Shown here piece after piece: positions 18,001 through 26,099 of a DNA stretch of 64,000 nucleotides (positions are counted from its first letter, which is position 1; every line of letters begins with the position of its first letter). Source of the stretch: Acidipila sp. EB88 (lineage in GTDB: Bacteria; Acidobacteriota; Terriglobia; Terriglobales; Acidobacteriaceae); contig NZ_QWEV01000005.1 of assembly GCF_003858395.1 (NCBI RefSeq), positions 3,658,001 through 3,722,000 on the forward strand, read 5' to 3'. The notes below the pieces were generated by a model that had not been told where the DNA came from, made no database searches, and was given only the letters and a program-made list of their open reading frames with translations. Both the position numbers and the translations under genes were made by a program.

Positions 18001-18551
18001 AGATGAAGCCTTCGCCACCGCCGACGCGTCGTGGGGAGCGGTCGGAGGGCGAGGTGCAGATTGCGGGCGTCATCGTGGGGCTCAAGGTGGCCAAGTCCAA
18101 GCGGTCGGGCGAGTTGTATGCGCAGGCCCAGCTGGAAGACACGGTCGGCAAGATCGACCTGATCTGTTTCCCGAAGGATTATGCGCAACTTGCCGAGAGC
18201 CTCAAGATCGAGGTGCCGGTGGTGGTGCGCGGGTCGCTGCGCGCGGAAGAGGACGCGGCCAACAAGCTGTGTCTTTCGTCGATCCAGCCGATTGAAGAGC
18301 TCAAGGTGCGACTGCCCAAGAACCTGCGCATCAAGGTGCAACTGGAGATGGCGAGCGATGGGCTTCTGCGTGCGCTGCATACCATGATGGACGCGGCGCC
18401 GGGGCCGGGCCGCGTGCTGCTTTCGCTGGAACAAAGGGGCGAGTACTGCGTGGTGCTGGAGCCTGCCGGCTTCCAGGTCACGGCGGACCGCGCGTTTATC
18501 GATCGCGCCGAGACACTGCTGGGGCGTGGAGCGGTGCAGGTGATGGACTAG
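15024..18551 (+). CDS. dnaE: DNA polymerase III subunit alpha
   Basis: This 1,175-residue replicative polymerase begins with a PHP domain (FTHLHLHTDFSLLDGACDVD, residues 4-23; ITDHGN). The palm carries the catalytic Asp cluster in PDIDIDFDMNRRGEVI, with GPGRGSAAGS just before it. Fingers, a tandem helix-hairpin-helix region, and an OB-fold near residues 1010-1090 (VQIAGVIVGLKVAKSKRSG) follow. A short proline-rich linker, PSPPPTRRGERSEGE, precedes the OB-fold. The ATG has AGGGAAG upstream. dnaE followed by accA is a conserved neighbourhood, also seen in Escherichia coli. An upstream TATATT (14892-14897) could be a -10 box but lacks a clear -35. Confidence 0.98.
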   Translation: MAEFTHLHLHTDFSLLDGACDVDKLVKRVQDIGQTSVAITDHGNIYGAVHFFEAAKKQGIKPILGCELYVCQKEDHRADPQGDDYNHLLVLAENEEGYRNLVRITSEASLHGFYRKPRISKKYLAEHASGLVGFSGCLAGELSQHLMKDNYEGAKRTASQYQDIFGRGNFFLEIQDQGLELEKKIHADLFRLEKEMDIPLVATNDSHYLCEDDHHAHEVLLCVQTAGSIHDPKRFKFDSDQFYVKTAAEMEQVFSHAPQVVSRTMQFAERCSLKLNKVENPFPEFAVPAGHTIDSYFEQVCREGFRKRMDTAVRHLQDKGLLRQPISDYHARLEREIECIKAMKFPGYFLIVWDFIRYAREQDIPVGPGRGSAAGSLVAYVMEITNIDPLQNALLFERFLNPERVSMPDIDIDFDMNRRGEVIDYVTRKYGREQVAQIITFNTMAAKAAIKDVGRALDLPYGDVDRIAKMIPPTIGITLSQALKDSAQLQEAYDKDPQMREVIDTALRLEGLVRGAGVHAAGVVIAPRPLTDLVPLSRSKNEEIVTAYDMKAIEKLGLLKMDFLGLTTLTVIDDCLKLLKKSGVVVDLETIPLDDQETYEKVFHRALTSGVFQFESGGMRDVLRRYKPTSVEDLTALNALYRPGPIQGGMIDDFIERKWGRRKVEYDLPPMESILKETLGVIVYQEQVMQIANAVAGYSLGEADLLRRAMGKKNLEEMTKQRARFVSGAAEKKFPKDVVTRVFDLMEQFAGYGFNKSHSAAYALLAYHTAYLKTHHPVEFMAALLTSEISKPENVVKYIKECRELGIAVEPPDVRLSGANFTPNTTEAGAAIRFGLTAIKNVGRNAIDSILLVRDELTAGGKAFQSYWEFCEKVDLRLMNKRVLESLIKAGALDSFGRRSQLMAAADKAIERAQKAQRDLASGQHGLFGIFDDHPVHSAAADQLPNIPDWDENERLQSEKEVLGFFVSGHPLDKYADKLSNLPGIVDTSTALEMKPSPPPTRRGERSEGEVQIAGVIVGLKVAKSKRSGELYAQAQLEDTVGKIDLICFPKDYAQLAESLKIEVPVVVRGSLRAEEDAANKLCLSSIQPIEELKVRLPKNLRIKVQLEMASDGLLRALHTMMDAAPGPGRVLLSLEQRGEYCVVLEPAGFQVTADRAFIDRAETLLGRGAVQVMD

Positions 18552-18680
18552 CAGGCGCTGTCGCTGCCGTGGCTGCTTGGAATGCGCTTGCCGCAGGCGT
18601 GGACTGGCGCCGGTACGCAGCCTACAATCACCGGATATGCCGAGCGGCACTGCGCGGGGACCGTGGCAGTGCGGGAGAGA

Positions 18681-19601
18681 ATGACCGCAGCAATGGTGGA
18701 AACCAAAAAGAACGCACCCAAGAGCACTCCGTCGGCAGCTTTGGCTGGCGCCCACTCCACGGCCTCCGCAGCCGAGGGAGCTTCTGCGACCGGCGGTGTG
18801 GTGCTTGAGCGCTGGGCCAAGACGGAGCTGGCGCGACACCCGCAGCGGCCGGACCCGGTGTTCTTCCTGGAACAGATGTTTGCCGACTTTGCCGAGATCC
18901 ACGGCGACCGGTCGTTCGGCGACGACCCCGCGATCCGCTGCGGCTTTGCGCGCTTTCGTGGCGCGGAGGTGATGGTGATTGCCAATGTGAAGGGGCGCAC
19001 CACCAAGGAAAAGGTGGCGCATCGCTTTGGCATGCCGGACCCGGAAGGCTACCGCAAAGCGCTGCGCGCGATGAAGCTGGCGGAGAAGTTTCACCGCCCG
19101 GTGATTACGCTGATCGACCTGATGGGGGCGAACCCTGGACTGGGCGCGGAAGAGCGCGGACAGGCCGAGGCGATTGCGCGGAACCTTCGCGAGATGTCGC
19201 GTCTGCGCGTGCCGACGATTGCCGTGATCACGGGTGAAGGCGGCTCGGGCGGAGCGCTGGCCCTGGCGGTGACGGATCGCGTGCTGATGCTGGAAAAGTC
19301 GATCTACTCGGTGATTTCGCCTGAGGCGTGCGCTTCGATCATGTGGCGCGACGCGAGCAAGCGGGCGCAGGCGGCGGAAGCGTTGCGGGCCACGGCGCCG
19401 GATGCGCTGGCGCTGGGCTGCATTGACGAGATCGTGGCCGAACCGCAGGGCGGGGCGCACGAGCAGCCGGAAGAAGCCGCGGCGCTGCTGGCCGACAAAA
19501 TCGCCGAGAACCTCCAGGCGCTGGAAGCCCTCGGGACGGATGCGCTGCTCGCCGCGCGGTATACCAAGTTCCGCAACATGGCGCAGTTCTATGAGGGCTG
19601 A
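18681..19601 (+). CDS. accA: Acetyl-CoA carboxylase carboxyltransferase subunit alpha
   Basis: This 306-residue subunit, with AccD, transfers the carboxyl group from biotin to acetyl-CoA to make malonyl-CoA, the first step of fatty acid synthesis. Recognisable blocks are ERWAKTELARHPQRPDP, HGDRSFGDDPAIRCG, ITGEGGSGGALALAVTDRV (oxyanion glycines), and SVISPEACASIMWRDASK. The first 35 residues are alanine/threonine-rich and poorly conserved. The ATG at 18681 is chosen for the GGGAGA just before it; a second ATG 12 bases later is also usable, and the open frame extends further upstream without homology. Confidence 0.95.
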   Translation: MTAAMVETKKNAPKSTPSAALAGAHSTASAAEGASATGGVVLERWAKTELARHPQRPDPVFFLEQMFADFAEIHGDRSFGDDPAIRCGFARFRGAEVMVIANVKGRTTKEKVAHRFGMPDPEGYRKALRAMKLAEKFHRPVITLIDLMGANPGLGAEERGQAEAIARNLREMSRLRVPTIAVITGEGGSGGALALAVTDRVLMLEKSIYSVISPEACASIMWRDASKRAQAAEALRATAPDALALGCIDEIVAEPQGGAHEQPEEAAALLADKIAENLQALEALGTDALLAARYTKFRNMAQFYEG

Positions 19602-19630
19602 CCGGTCGCGCACTGCTGAAATCGACATGG

Positions 19631-20740
19631 ATGCCCATGGTTGATCCGCATGTGCGTGGTCATAACGGGAGGCCGGGGATCGCGGGTGGAGTGTCTGCGA
19701 ATGGACACCGGTTCCGAGCGCTGGCATGGTTTGCGCTGGCGGGTTTGTACGCGATCTTCGCCAGGCACCTGGCTGCGCAGTTCGCGTTCGCAATCGCGGT
19801 GGGCCCATTTCTGCCGCTGGTGCAGCGGCTTTTCTTTGTGTGCCTGCTGGTGGCGGGGTTCCTTGGGATGAGTGCGCTGAGCCAACGGAGCGTCGCGCCG
19901 CTCACCGGGCTTGGCCTGCCGGTCCGGCCGGGGCTGCTTCGCGAGTGGAGCCTGGGCGCGGTGCTGGGCTGGGCTGCGATCGTGTGCTGCGTGCTGCCGA
20001 TTGCGCTGTATGGCGGGTTGCTGGTGACAGGCGGACGGGTGAACCCGGGCGCGCTGGGTGCTCTGCTGGTGGACCTCGCAACACTGCTGCTGGCTGCGCT
20101 TTCTGACGAGCTGCTGTTTCGCGGGTACCCGTTTGAGCGCGCGATGGAAGGCGCCGGCACCACGGCAGCGACCATCCTGCTTTCGCTGCTGTTCGCGCTG
20201 AGCCGCTCCACCAATGTAGGTGCGAGCCCGGGCAGCCTGCTGGTGGCCCTGTTGCTGGGCTTCCTGCTGGCGATGGTGTACCTGAGGACGCGCGCGCTGT
20301 GGGTTGGGTGGGGCTTCCATTTTGCCTGGATCGGCAGCATGGCCCTGCTGTTTGGCCTGCCGGTGAGCGGGCTGACCGGGTTTTCGCCATTGTGGACGAC
20401 GTACACGAGCGGACCGGCGTGGCTGACGGGCGGGGGCTTCGGACCGGAGGGTTCAGCGGTCGCGATCCTGGTGCTGCTGGGAATGCTGGTGGTTGCGGCG
20501 ATTGCGACGCGCGAGCTGCGCCATCGCTGGGGATTGAAAGAGATCGTGGGCGCCGGGATCCCGATGGACGTGGATGCCGCCGCGGAGCGCCAGCACACGG
20601 CGGCGATGGGACCGACGGCAGCCCAGCCCCTGGCGGGGACTCACCTGGTGCAGATCGGACCCGCGGTGGGCAGTTCGCTGCTGCCGGGCACGCCGGTTGT
20701 GGATCCGGACCGGGAAGATCACGACCACTCCAGTTTCTAA
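19631..20740 (+). CDS. CPBP-family membrane protein lacking catalytic residues
   Basis: This 369-residue protein with about eight membrane segments follows accA after 29 bases. The core (residues 105-240) has the fold of CPBP/Rce1 intramembrane proteases. Motif 1, normally EExxxR, reads DELLFR with Asp159 in the first position. Motif 2, normally FxxxH, reads FALSR with Arg192. Motif 3, normally HxxxN, reads HFAWI with Ile234 in place of Asn. Two or three of the four key residues are thus lost, so proteolysis is doubtful and a binding or scaffold role is more likely. The hydrophilic tail (from about residue 300) ends in a charged DPDREDHDHSSF segment. Confidence 0.85.
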   Translation: MPMVDPHVRGHNGRPGIAGGVSANGHRFRALAWFALAGLYAIFARHLAAQFAFAIAVGPFLPLVQRLFFVCLLVAGFLGMSALSQRSVAPLTGLGLPVRPGLLREWSLGAVLGWAAIVCCVLPIALYGGLLVTGGRVNPGALGALLVDLATLLLAALSDELLFRGYPFERAMEGAGTTAATILLSLLFALSRSTNVGASPGSLLVALLLGFLLAMVYLRTRALWVGWGFHFAWIGSMALLFGLPVSGLTGFSPLWTTYTSGPAWLTGGGFGPEGSAVAILVLLGMLVVAAIATRELRHRWGLKEIVGAGIPMDVDAAAERQHTAAMGPTAAQPLAGTHLVQIGPAVGSSLLPGTPVVDPDREDHDHSSF

Positions 20741-20863
20741 GCGGCCTGCGCTGTAGATATGGCGAGCCGGCCACTTTGATGGGACTGTGTGCACTGGCTC
20801 GCGGGTACCTTGCGCGCGGGCAAGAAGGGGTGCATGCTGGTTGCGTTCGATGTGGAGCGCCCC

Positions 20864-21730
20864 ATGCAAAAGCTCACATACTGCCGTCTGGCCGCCATGG
20901 TCCTTGTTGCCAGCCTTGCCTCGTTGCTCCCGCGCCTGGCGGAGGCGCAGGTATTTACGGTCAAGACCGAGACCGTGGAAGGCCGTTTTCTCAAGTTTGA
21001 ACCCACCCACGTGGAGCTGCCGAAGATGCATGCCGGCCCGGTTACTCAGGAGCGGCTGATGCGCACCCTTGCCTCGGAGCAGGGATTCGCCATGCGTCCG
21101 CTGCCGCTGGCGAGCAAGGGCCTGATGCTGGTGGCGAATGGCCCGCTGACGCCTAATGGATCGGATTACGTCGCGGAGCTGAACAGCAAGGGGATCTCGG
21201 CGCGGCCGGGCGAGCGGGTGACGATCACCAAGGTCCTGTTCAAGAACGACCGGTTGATTCTGGAAACCAATGGTGGACCCGACCTTCCGCACAAGTTTCT
21301 GCGTCATGTAGAGGTGGGCGCGGGCGGCGCGATGGGTCCGGTGGCGCGTGACAACGGGGAGCAGCCGACGGGATCGCGGCTCACCCTGGTGTTTCCGGGT
21401 GGCGTGCCCAACGTGACGGGCGACGAGGTGAAGGAGCTGATTGCGCCGGTGATCGGATTCGGCGAGAAGTCGCCACTGGAGGCGTACGTGGAGACACTGC
21501 CTCCATTTTTGAAGCAGGCGATCCTGGAGCATCACGTGCTGGTTGGCATGGACCCGGACATGGTGTTGCACGCGCTGGGGGCGCCCCTGCAGAAGGTGCG
21601 GGAGCGGGCAGCGGGCATGCCGTTTGAGGAATGGATTTTTGGCACGCCACCGGAGCCGACACAGTTTGTGCGATTGCAGCAGAACCGGGTGACGCAGGTG
21701 GAAGAGGCACGCGTGGGGAGAGCCCGGTGA
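20864..21730 (+). CDS. Exported hypothetical protein, possibly frameshifted at its end
   Basis: The product begins with a signal peptide (KLTYCRLAAMVLVASLASLL then PRLAEAQ). A repeated-strand region (about residues 35-165, ETVEGRFLKFEPTHVELPK) follows, then a C-terminal module with VLHALGAPLQKVRERAAG and EEWIFGTPPEPTQFVRL. That last part resembles the small SmpA/OmlA-like fold that links outer-membrane proteins to complexes, but the match is by pattern only. ATG 20864 has GGAG 8 bases upstream; ATG 20834 is an alternative. The frame stops at TGA 21728-21730, just after a G4 run (21715-21718). A fifth G would read on through the next ORF. Confidence 0.75.
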   Translation: MQKLTYCRLAAMVLVASLASLLPRLAEAQVFTVKTETVEGRFLKFEPTHVELPKMHAGPVTQERLMRTLASEQGFAMRPLPLASKGLMLVANGPLTPNGSDYVAELNSKGISARPGERVTITKVLFKNDRLILETNGGPDLPHKFLRHVEVGAGGAMGPVARDNGEQPTGSRLTLVFPGGVPNVTGDEVKELIAPVIGFGEKSPLEAYVETLPPFLKQAILEHHVLVGMDPDMVLHALGAPLQKVRERAAGMPFEEWIFGTPPEPTQFVRLQQNRVTQVEEARVGRAR

Positions 21731-21984
21731 TTCGCGCGAGCAACGAGGTGGGGGATTTCTGGCACACGCAGGGTGGCATGGAGACTGCCTCGGCACGGAA
21801 TGAGCGGGTGATCAAGCTGGGCGATCAGACGGAAGAGGACCGCGCGGCACAGAACGCCGCGCCGGCCCCGCCCACGCTGCGGAAGCCCGGGGAAAGCCTG
21901 CCGGCGGACAAGAGTTCTCAGCAGCCGAGCATGCAGCCGGTACAGTTCCCGACACAGAAGCCGAACACCACTCCATCGCAGTAG
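21727..21984 (+). CDS. Proline/glutamine-rich tail ORF, coupled gene or lost C-terminus of the preceding gene
   Basis: The frame has a GTG at 21727 that overlaps the previous stop as GTGA, with GGGGAG six bases upstream, so it could be a coupled 85-residue gene. Alternatively one missing G in 21715-21718 would fuse it as ...EEARVGESPVIRASNEVGDF. The second reading looks natural and fits the other single-base losses in this window. The product is hydrophilic, with Ala/Pro/Gln-rich low complexity (APAPPTLRKPGESLP). No function is assigned. Confidence 0.5.
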   Translation: MIRASNEVGDFWHTQGGMETASARNERVIKLGDQTEEDRAAQNAAPAPPTLRKPGESLPADKSSQQPSMQPVQFPTQKPNTTPSQ

Positions 21985-22100
21985 CGCTCGTGTAAACTGT
22001 TGGAGAAGCGCTTGTTTCGAATGGCGGCAGGGCTCCCTATTGGTTGAGCGCTTGGCGGCAGGCAGCGCCCACCGTTCACATTTCCGAGGAGCAACACAGC

Positions 22101-22280
22101 ATGGCGAAGATTGCAAAGACTGCTGACCGTAAGAAGGTCATGGATACGACGAAGAGCACCGATTGCCCGAAGTGCAGCAAGCCGACCCGCATCGTAAAGC
22201 GCGTGAAGGATCGCGAGCGCGGGACGCCGGGCGGAGTGTATATCTCCTGCTCCGCATGTGAGTTTCACGAGAAGCTGTAG
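22101..22280 (+). CDS. Small zinc-ribbon protein (59 aa)
   Basis: The ATG is preceded by GAGGAG 10 bases upstream. The product has a basic N-terminus and two CxxC knuckles, DCPKC (22-25) and SCSAC (50-53), separated by a Lys/Arg-rich strand (RIVKRVKDRERG). This makes a treble-clef or ribbon zinc site. Such small ribbons often bind RNA, DNA or the ribosome. The gene is monocistronic, with an intrinsic terminator about 60 bases after its stop. Confidence 0.85.
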   Translation: MAKIAKTADRKKVMDTTKSTDCPKCSKPTRIVKRVKDRERGTPGGVYISCSACEFHEKL

Positions 22281-22337
22281 TTCGCTACAGAGATATCCAG
22301 CCAACTTCAATCGGCCCTGTGGGCTTGAGAGAACAAA

Positions 22338-22363
22338 AGGCCCGGCGAAAGCCGGGCCTCTTT
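22338..22363 (+). terminator. Intrinsic terminator
   Basis: AGGCCCGGC (22338-22346), loop GAAA, GCCGGGCCT (22351-22359), then CTTT. It ends the zinc-ribbon gene. The preceding AAAA on the + strand supplies a T-run for the convergent pyrF transcript as well. Confidence 0.88.
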
Positions 22364-22386
22364 GCTGTTGCGCGCGATCGGAGAGC

Positions 22387-23136
22387 CTACGGGGCGGGCT
22401 GGGTGCCGGCCATCTCGTCGAGGATGGCGAGGTACGCGGCTGCGGGGTTGGCGGCTTCCGTAATGGGCCGGCCGATGACCAACTGAGTGGCTCCACTGCG
22501 CAGTGCCTGTGCCGGGGTGCTGTGGCGTTGCTGGTCGTCCAGGGCGGCGCCTGTCGGGCGAATGCCGGGGGTAACCAGGTGTGCTGTGGGGAGCAGCTGT
22601 CGCAGCTGTTCCGACTCTCGCGGCGAGCAGACGAACCCGGAGATGCCCTGGGCGGCGGCCATGCCGGCCAGCAGGCTCACCTGGTCAGACGGGCTGGCGG
22701 CGACGCCGGTGGCTGCGAGCTGCGCGGCGTCCATGCTGGTGAGCACCGTAACGGCCAGCAGCCGGGTGGCGCTGCCTGCGGCTGCGCGGGCCGCGGCGGC
22801 CAGCATAGCCGGACCGCCGCAGGCATGCACGGTGAGCAATGCCGGCCCGGAGGGCAGCACGGAACGGATGGCACCGGCGACGGTGTTGGGGATGTCGTGG
22901 AGTTTGAGGTCAAGAAAGACCTGGTAACCCTGGGCGCGCAGGCGGGAAAGCAGGGGTGCGCCTTCGGCCAGAAAGAGCTCCAGGCCGACCTTGACCCAGC
23001 GCAGGCGGACGTCGACGGGGAGATCCTGCTGGAGATGGTCCAGGAAGCCAAAACAGGCGGTAGCGGAGGGGAAGTCAAGCGCGAGGATCAGTCGCTCGCG
23101 CTCGGGATGGAACTGGTTTGGAGGCTGCTGCAGAAT
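22387..23136 (-). CDS. pyrF: Orotidine 5'-phosphate decarboxylase, probable ATT start
   Basis: PyrF decarboxylates OMP to UMP, the last step of pyrimidine synthesis. The frame reads LILALDF (first strand), WVKVGLELFL, then the catalytic FLDLKLHDIPNTV (Asp-Lys-Asp), and near the end VTPGIRPTG and LVIGRPITEA (phosphate binding). No ATG, GTG or TTG occurs in frame before essential residues: the first is a GTG at 22860, after the catalytic block. The best start is ATT 23136-23134, which overlaps the rlpA stop as TGATT, the usual TGATG coupling with one base changed. CTG codons at 23139 and 23133 are alternatives. A sequencing error is also possible. Length from the ATT is 249 residues, normal for the family. 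Confidence 0.85.
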   Translation of the reverse strand: MLQQPPNQFHPERERLILALDFPSATACFGFLDHLQQDLPVDVRLRWVKVGLELFLAEGAPLLSRLRAQGYQVFLDLKLHDIPNTVAGAIRSVLPSGPALLTVHACGGPAMLAAAARAAAGSATRLLAVTVLTSMDAAQLAATGVAASPSDQVSLLAGMAAAQGISGFVCSPRESEQLRQLLPTAHLVTPGIRPTGAALDDQQRHSTPAQALRSGATQLVIGRPITEAANPAAAYLAILDEMAGTQPAP

Positions 23137-23636
23137 CAGTGGCCGGGAAGCGGCTGGGGGCTGCGGGCGTCTGCGACCTCGGCACCGTGATTCAACACGT
23201 CCAGGCGGACGGCGGTGGTGCCGCTGAACCCGAGGAAGTGTGCTGCCGCATAGGAAAGGTCGACGACCCGGCTGGCCAGGAATGGCCCGCGGTCATTGAC
23301 GCGCACTACAACCGATTTGTGATTAACCAGGTTGGTCACACGGATCAGTGTTCCCAGGGGAAGACTGCGGTGCGCGCAGGTCAGGTCGGTCATGTTGTAG
23401 TTTTCGCCGCTGGCGGTAGGTTGACCCTGAAAGCCACCCCCGTACCACGAAGCTCGTCCTACCTGGTACCAATGCTTTTTGGGAGTTTCTGACTGCCCGG
23501 TGCCCGGCGCGGTGGGTGCCTTGGCAGACTTGGCAACATTGGCGCTGGAAAGCCCGAGTAGACCAACGAAGCTGATCGCTGCATAGGTGGAAATGCGACG
23601 CCGGCGCTGGTTCTGCTGTGTTGTCTTTGTTGTCAT
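23136..23636 (-). CDS. rlpA: RlpA-like double-psi beta-barrel protein
   Basis: This 166-residue exported protein has a signal or anchor helix (ISTYAAISFVGLLGLSSANV) and a single RlpA domain: GRASWYGGGFQGQPTASGE, LTCAHRSLPLGTLIRVTN, VVVRVNDRGPF, and RVVDLSYAAA. The His in CAHRSLP and the Asp in VNDRGPF are the expected catalytic-site residues. RlpA proteins cleave or bind denuded glycan strands of peptidoglycan during septation. There is no C-terminal SPOR domain, so septal targeting is not assured. ATG 23636 has GGAGAG just upstream; a GTG 12 bases earlier is possible. Its stop overlaps the probable start of pyrF. Confidence 0.9.
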   Translation of the reverse strand: MTTKTTQQNQRRRRISTYAAISFVGLLGLSSANVAKSAKAPTAPGTGQSETPKKHWYQVGRASWYGGGFQGQPTASGENYNMTDLTCAHRSLPLGTLIRVTNLVNHKSVVVRVNDRGPFLASRVVDLSYAAAHFLGFSGTTAVRLDVLNHGAEVADARSPQPLPGH

Positions 23637-23829
23637 ATCTCTCCGCACTCAATTCAACCAGATGAATTCGCGTAAGTCAAAGGACAGCGGCTACTTAGAA
23701 GACGCTTTCAAGGGTGTATTTGGACCGAAACAGCAGTTGTTTGTCAATTGGGCACTTCCTTCCCGACGGTGTAGTTATTCCTTATCGGCAATCTGCGCAG
23801 TGGCAGAGGGCCCTTGTAGGGTTAGTGGT

Positions 23830-24729
23830 ATGCAAGTTCTTCCCAGTCCGGGCGGCGGTTCCAACGAGGCACCGCCCGTGGTGCTTTCGATCGCGGGCTT
23901 CGATCCTTCGTCCGGGGCGGGGGTTACCGCGGATCTGAAAGTTTTCGCAGCCTTTGGGCTGTTCGGGGTGGCGGCGCCGACCGCGTTGACGGTGCAGTCG
24001 ACACAAGGGGTGCGCGGGGCGGAGATGGTTCGGCCGGGCCTGCTTGCCGATATGCTGGAATGCCTGGCCGCGGACGTGGAGATTGCCGGGGTCAAGATCG
24101 GCATGCTGGGCAGCGCCGCGGTGGTTGCCGCCGTGACCGAGTGGCTTGCGCGATACTCCGGCAGCCGCCCGGAGTTGCCGGTGGTGCTGGATCCTGTTCT
24201 CCGGTCGAGCTCGGGTGCGGCGCTGCTGGACGAGGCAGGCGTGGAGCAGTTGCGCGAACGCCTGCTGCCGCTGTGCACGGTGGCGACGCCGAATGCGCAG
24301 GAGGCCGCGGAGCTATGCGGGCAGGTTTTCCGTGGGCGCACGGGCGTGGAGGAGGCAGCCGACGCCGTGCTGCGGCGGGTACGGCCAGGCAGGTGGAGTG
24401 GGGTGCTGGTGACGGGCGGGGACCTTGAGAACAACGCGGTGTCGGAAGACTACCTGCTGTGCCAGGGGGAGCAGACCGGCCGGTGGCTTCGCGCAGACAG
24501 GGTGCACACGCGCGCGACGCATGGGACGGGCTGTGCTTTGTCTTCGGCGTTGCTGTGCGGGCTGGTCCGGGGCGATACGCTGGAGGCGGCAAGCAGCGAA
24601 GCGAAGCAGTATGTGCGGGAAGCGATGCTCGCGGCGTATCCGATCGGGCGCGGGCGCGGACCGCTGCATCATTTGTTCGGAAGAGGCCCGGGGCTGGCGA
24701 CTTACCCGGCGAACGTTTCGTCAGAGTAG
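23830..24729 (+). CDS. thiD: Hydroxymethylpyrimidine/phosphomethylpyrimidine kinase
   Basis: This 299-residue ribokinase-fold enzyme phosphorylates HMP and HMP-P in thiamine synthesis. It starts VVLSIAGFDPSSGAGVTADLK, the ThiD hallmark. VKIGMLGSAAVV, VLDPVLRSSSGAALL, TPNAQEAAEL, and the anion-hole THGTGCALSSALLCGL follow. About 12 extra residues precede the first strand, and the tail after GRGPLHHL is slightly extended. No thiamine-pyrophosphate riboswitch motif is visible in the 190 bases upstream, so regulation is unknown. It diverges from rlpA. Confidence 0.94.
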   Translation: MQVLPSPGGGSNEAPPVVLSIAGFDPSSGAGVTADLKVFAAFGLFGVAAPTALTVQSTQGVRGAEMVRPGLLADMLECLAADVEIAGVKIGMLGSAAVVAAVTEWLARYSGSRPELPVVLDPVLRSSSGAALLDEAGVEQLRERLLPLCTVATPNAQEAAELCGQVFRGRTGVEEAADAVLRRVRPGRWSGVLVTGGDLENNAVSEDYLLCQGEQTGRWLRADRVHTRATHGTGCALSSALLCGLVRGDTLEAASSEAKQYVREAMLAAYPIGRGRGPLHHLFGRGPGLATYPANVSSE

Positions 24730-24779
24730 AGCAGAGCGATGCTTCGGCCCAGGAACAGGCGCCGAGCTGGGGGCTGGAT

Positions 24780-26008
24780 TTGGGGAGCAAGGCGAAGTGG
24801 GGCGGGTTGTGCGCGTTGGCGCTCTGCTCCGCCGGGATGCTGGCGCACGCGGCCACGGTGCTGCCGGTACAGCAGGTCAGCACGGCCGCCCTGAACCGGA
24901 GCGCGCCGGTGCAGGCAGGGCTCGCAACGTTTTACGCGATGGATTACGACCAGGCGCTGGTGGAGTTTGAGCGGGTGCGGGCGGCCCACGCGGGTGTGCC
25001 GCTCGCCACGGACTACGTGCTGTACGTGGTGGTGTTTCGCGAGCTGAACCGGCTTGACCTGCTGGACACCACGTTTTATGCGAATGACGGCTTTTTGACA
25101 GGCAAGCACGTGGTGAGTGAGAACCCGGCGGTGCGGGACCAGATCCGCACGCTTGCGCAGCAGGCCAGCGACGAGGCCGATGCTGTGCTGGCGAAGGACG
25201 CCAAGAACGTGGACGCGCTGTACGCGCGCGGTTGGGCGCATGCGCTGCTGGCTGCCTACACCGGGCTGGCACAGCGGGCGTTTCCGTCGGCGTTGAAGCT
25301 GGCGATCAGTGCCAAGGGTGACGAGGAGCAGGTGCTCAAACTAGACCCGCAATATGCGGACGCCAACCTGGTGGTGGGCAATTACGAGTACGTGGTGGGG
25401 GCGCTGCCGTTTACGTTTCGGCTGCTGATCGGCATCGCGGGGATCTCGGGATCGAAGGACAAGGGCATGCAGATGCTCAAGATCGCAGCGAGTGACGGGG
25501 TGCTGACGTCGGTAGATGCGCGCACCTGCATGATGCTGTTTCTGCGCCGCGAAGCCCGGTATGTGGAGGCGGAAGCCGTGGCGCAGGCACTGGCTACGCA
25601 GTATCCCGGAACTACCTGTTCCAGCTGGAGCTTGCCAACCTGCACAAGGATGCTGGCGACGCGCCCGCGGCCGTTGCCGACTACCAGCGTGTGCTGGCGG
25701 AGGCGCGGCAGCCGCAGCACTTTCACGGGGTGCACCTGGAGCTTTGCTACTTCGGGCTGGGCGACACGCTGCGGGGGCAGCGCATGTACGGGCAGGCAGC
25801 GGAGGCGTACCGGAGTGCGGCGGCTTCGCCCACGTCGAGTACGGAGCTGCGGCAGCGATGCCTGGTGGCTGCAGGCAAATCGTACGACCTAATGCACGAC
25901 CATGCGCGCGCCACGCAGAGTTACCAGGAAGCTGCCGAGCTGGGCGGCGACACCGTGCAGGGAACCGAGGCGCGCAAGCTGATGCGGAAACCGTACAGCG
26001 ACTCCTGA
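24780..26008 (+). pseudogene. Exported TPR-like repeat protein, frameshifted
   Basis: The product has a signal peptide (WGGLCALALCSAGMLAHA), then helical repeats of TPR type: LATFYAMDYDQALVEFERVR, ALYARGWAHALLAAYTGLAQ, and, in the second frame, DTLRGQRMYGQAAEAYRSA. It is probably a periplasmic or outer-membrane scaffold. The first frame is sensible to ALATQYP at about 25607 and then becomes Arg/Ser/Trp-rich nonsense. Adding one base in the CCCGG stretch (25605-25609) restores the frame as NYLFQLELANLHKDAGD and continues to TGA 26008. An unbroken product would be about 410 residues. TTG 24780 is the best start for the signal peptide, with ATG 24837 as an alternative. Confidence 0.8.
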
Positions 26009-26099
26009 CATCGGCGGGAACCGCGCGGGGGTATTCTGCGTATCTGCTGGTACGTGACCTGGCAGGAACGGGCCGTGAGGTTTGGAAGGAGCTGCTGCG

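Noticed and set aside
23637..23829. TPP riboswitch upstream of thiD
   Set aside because: The conserved CUGAGA and ACCUGAUCUGG elements are not present.
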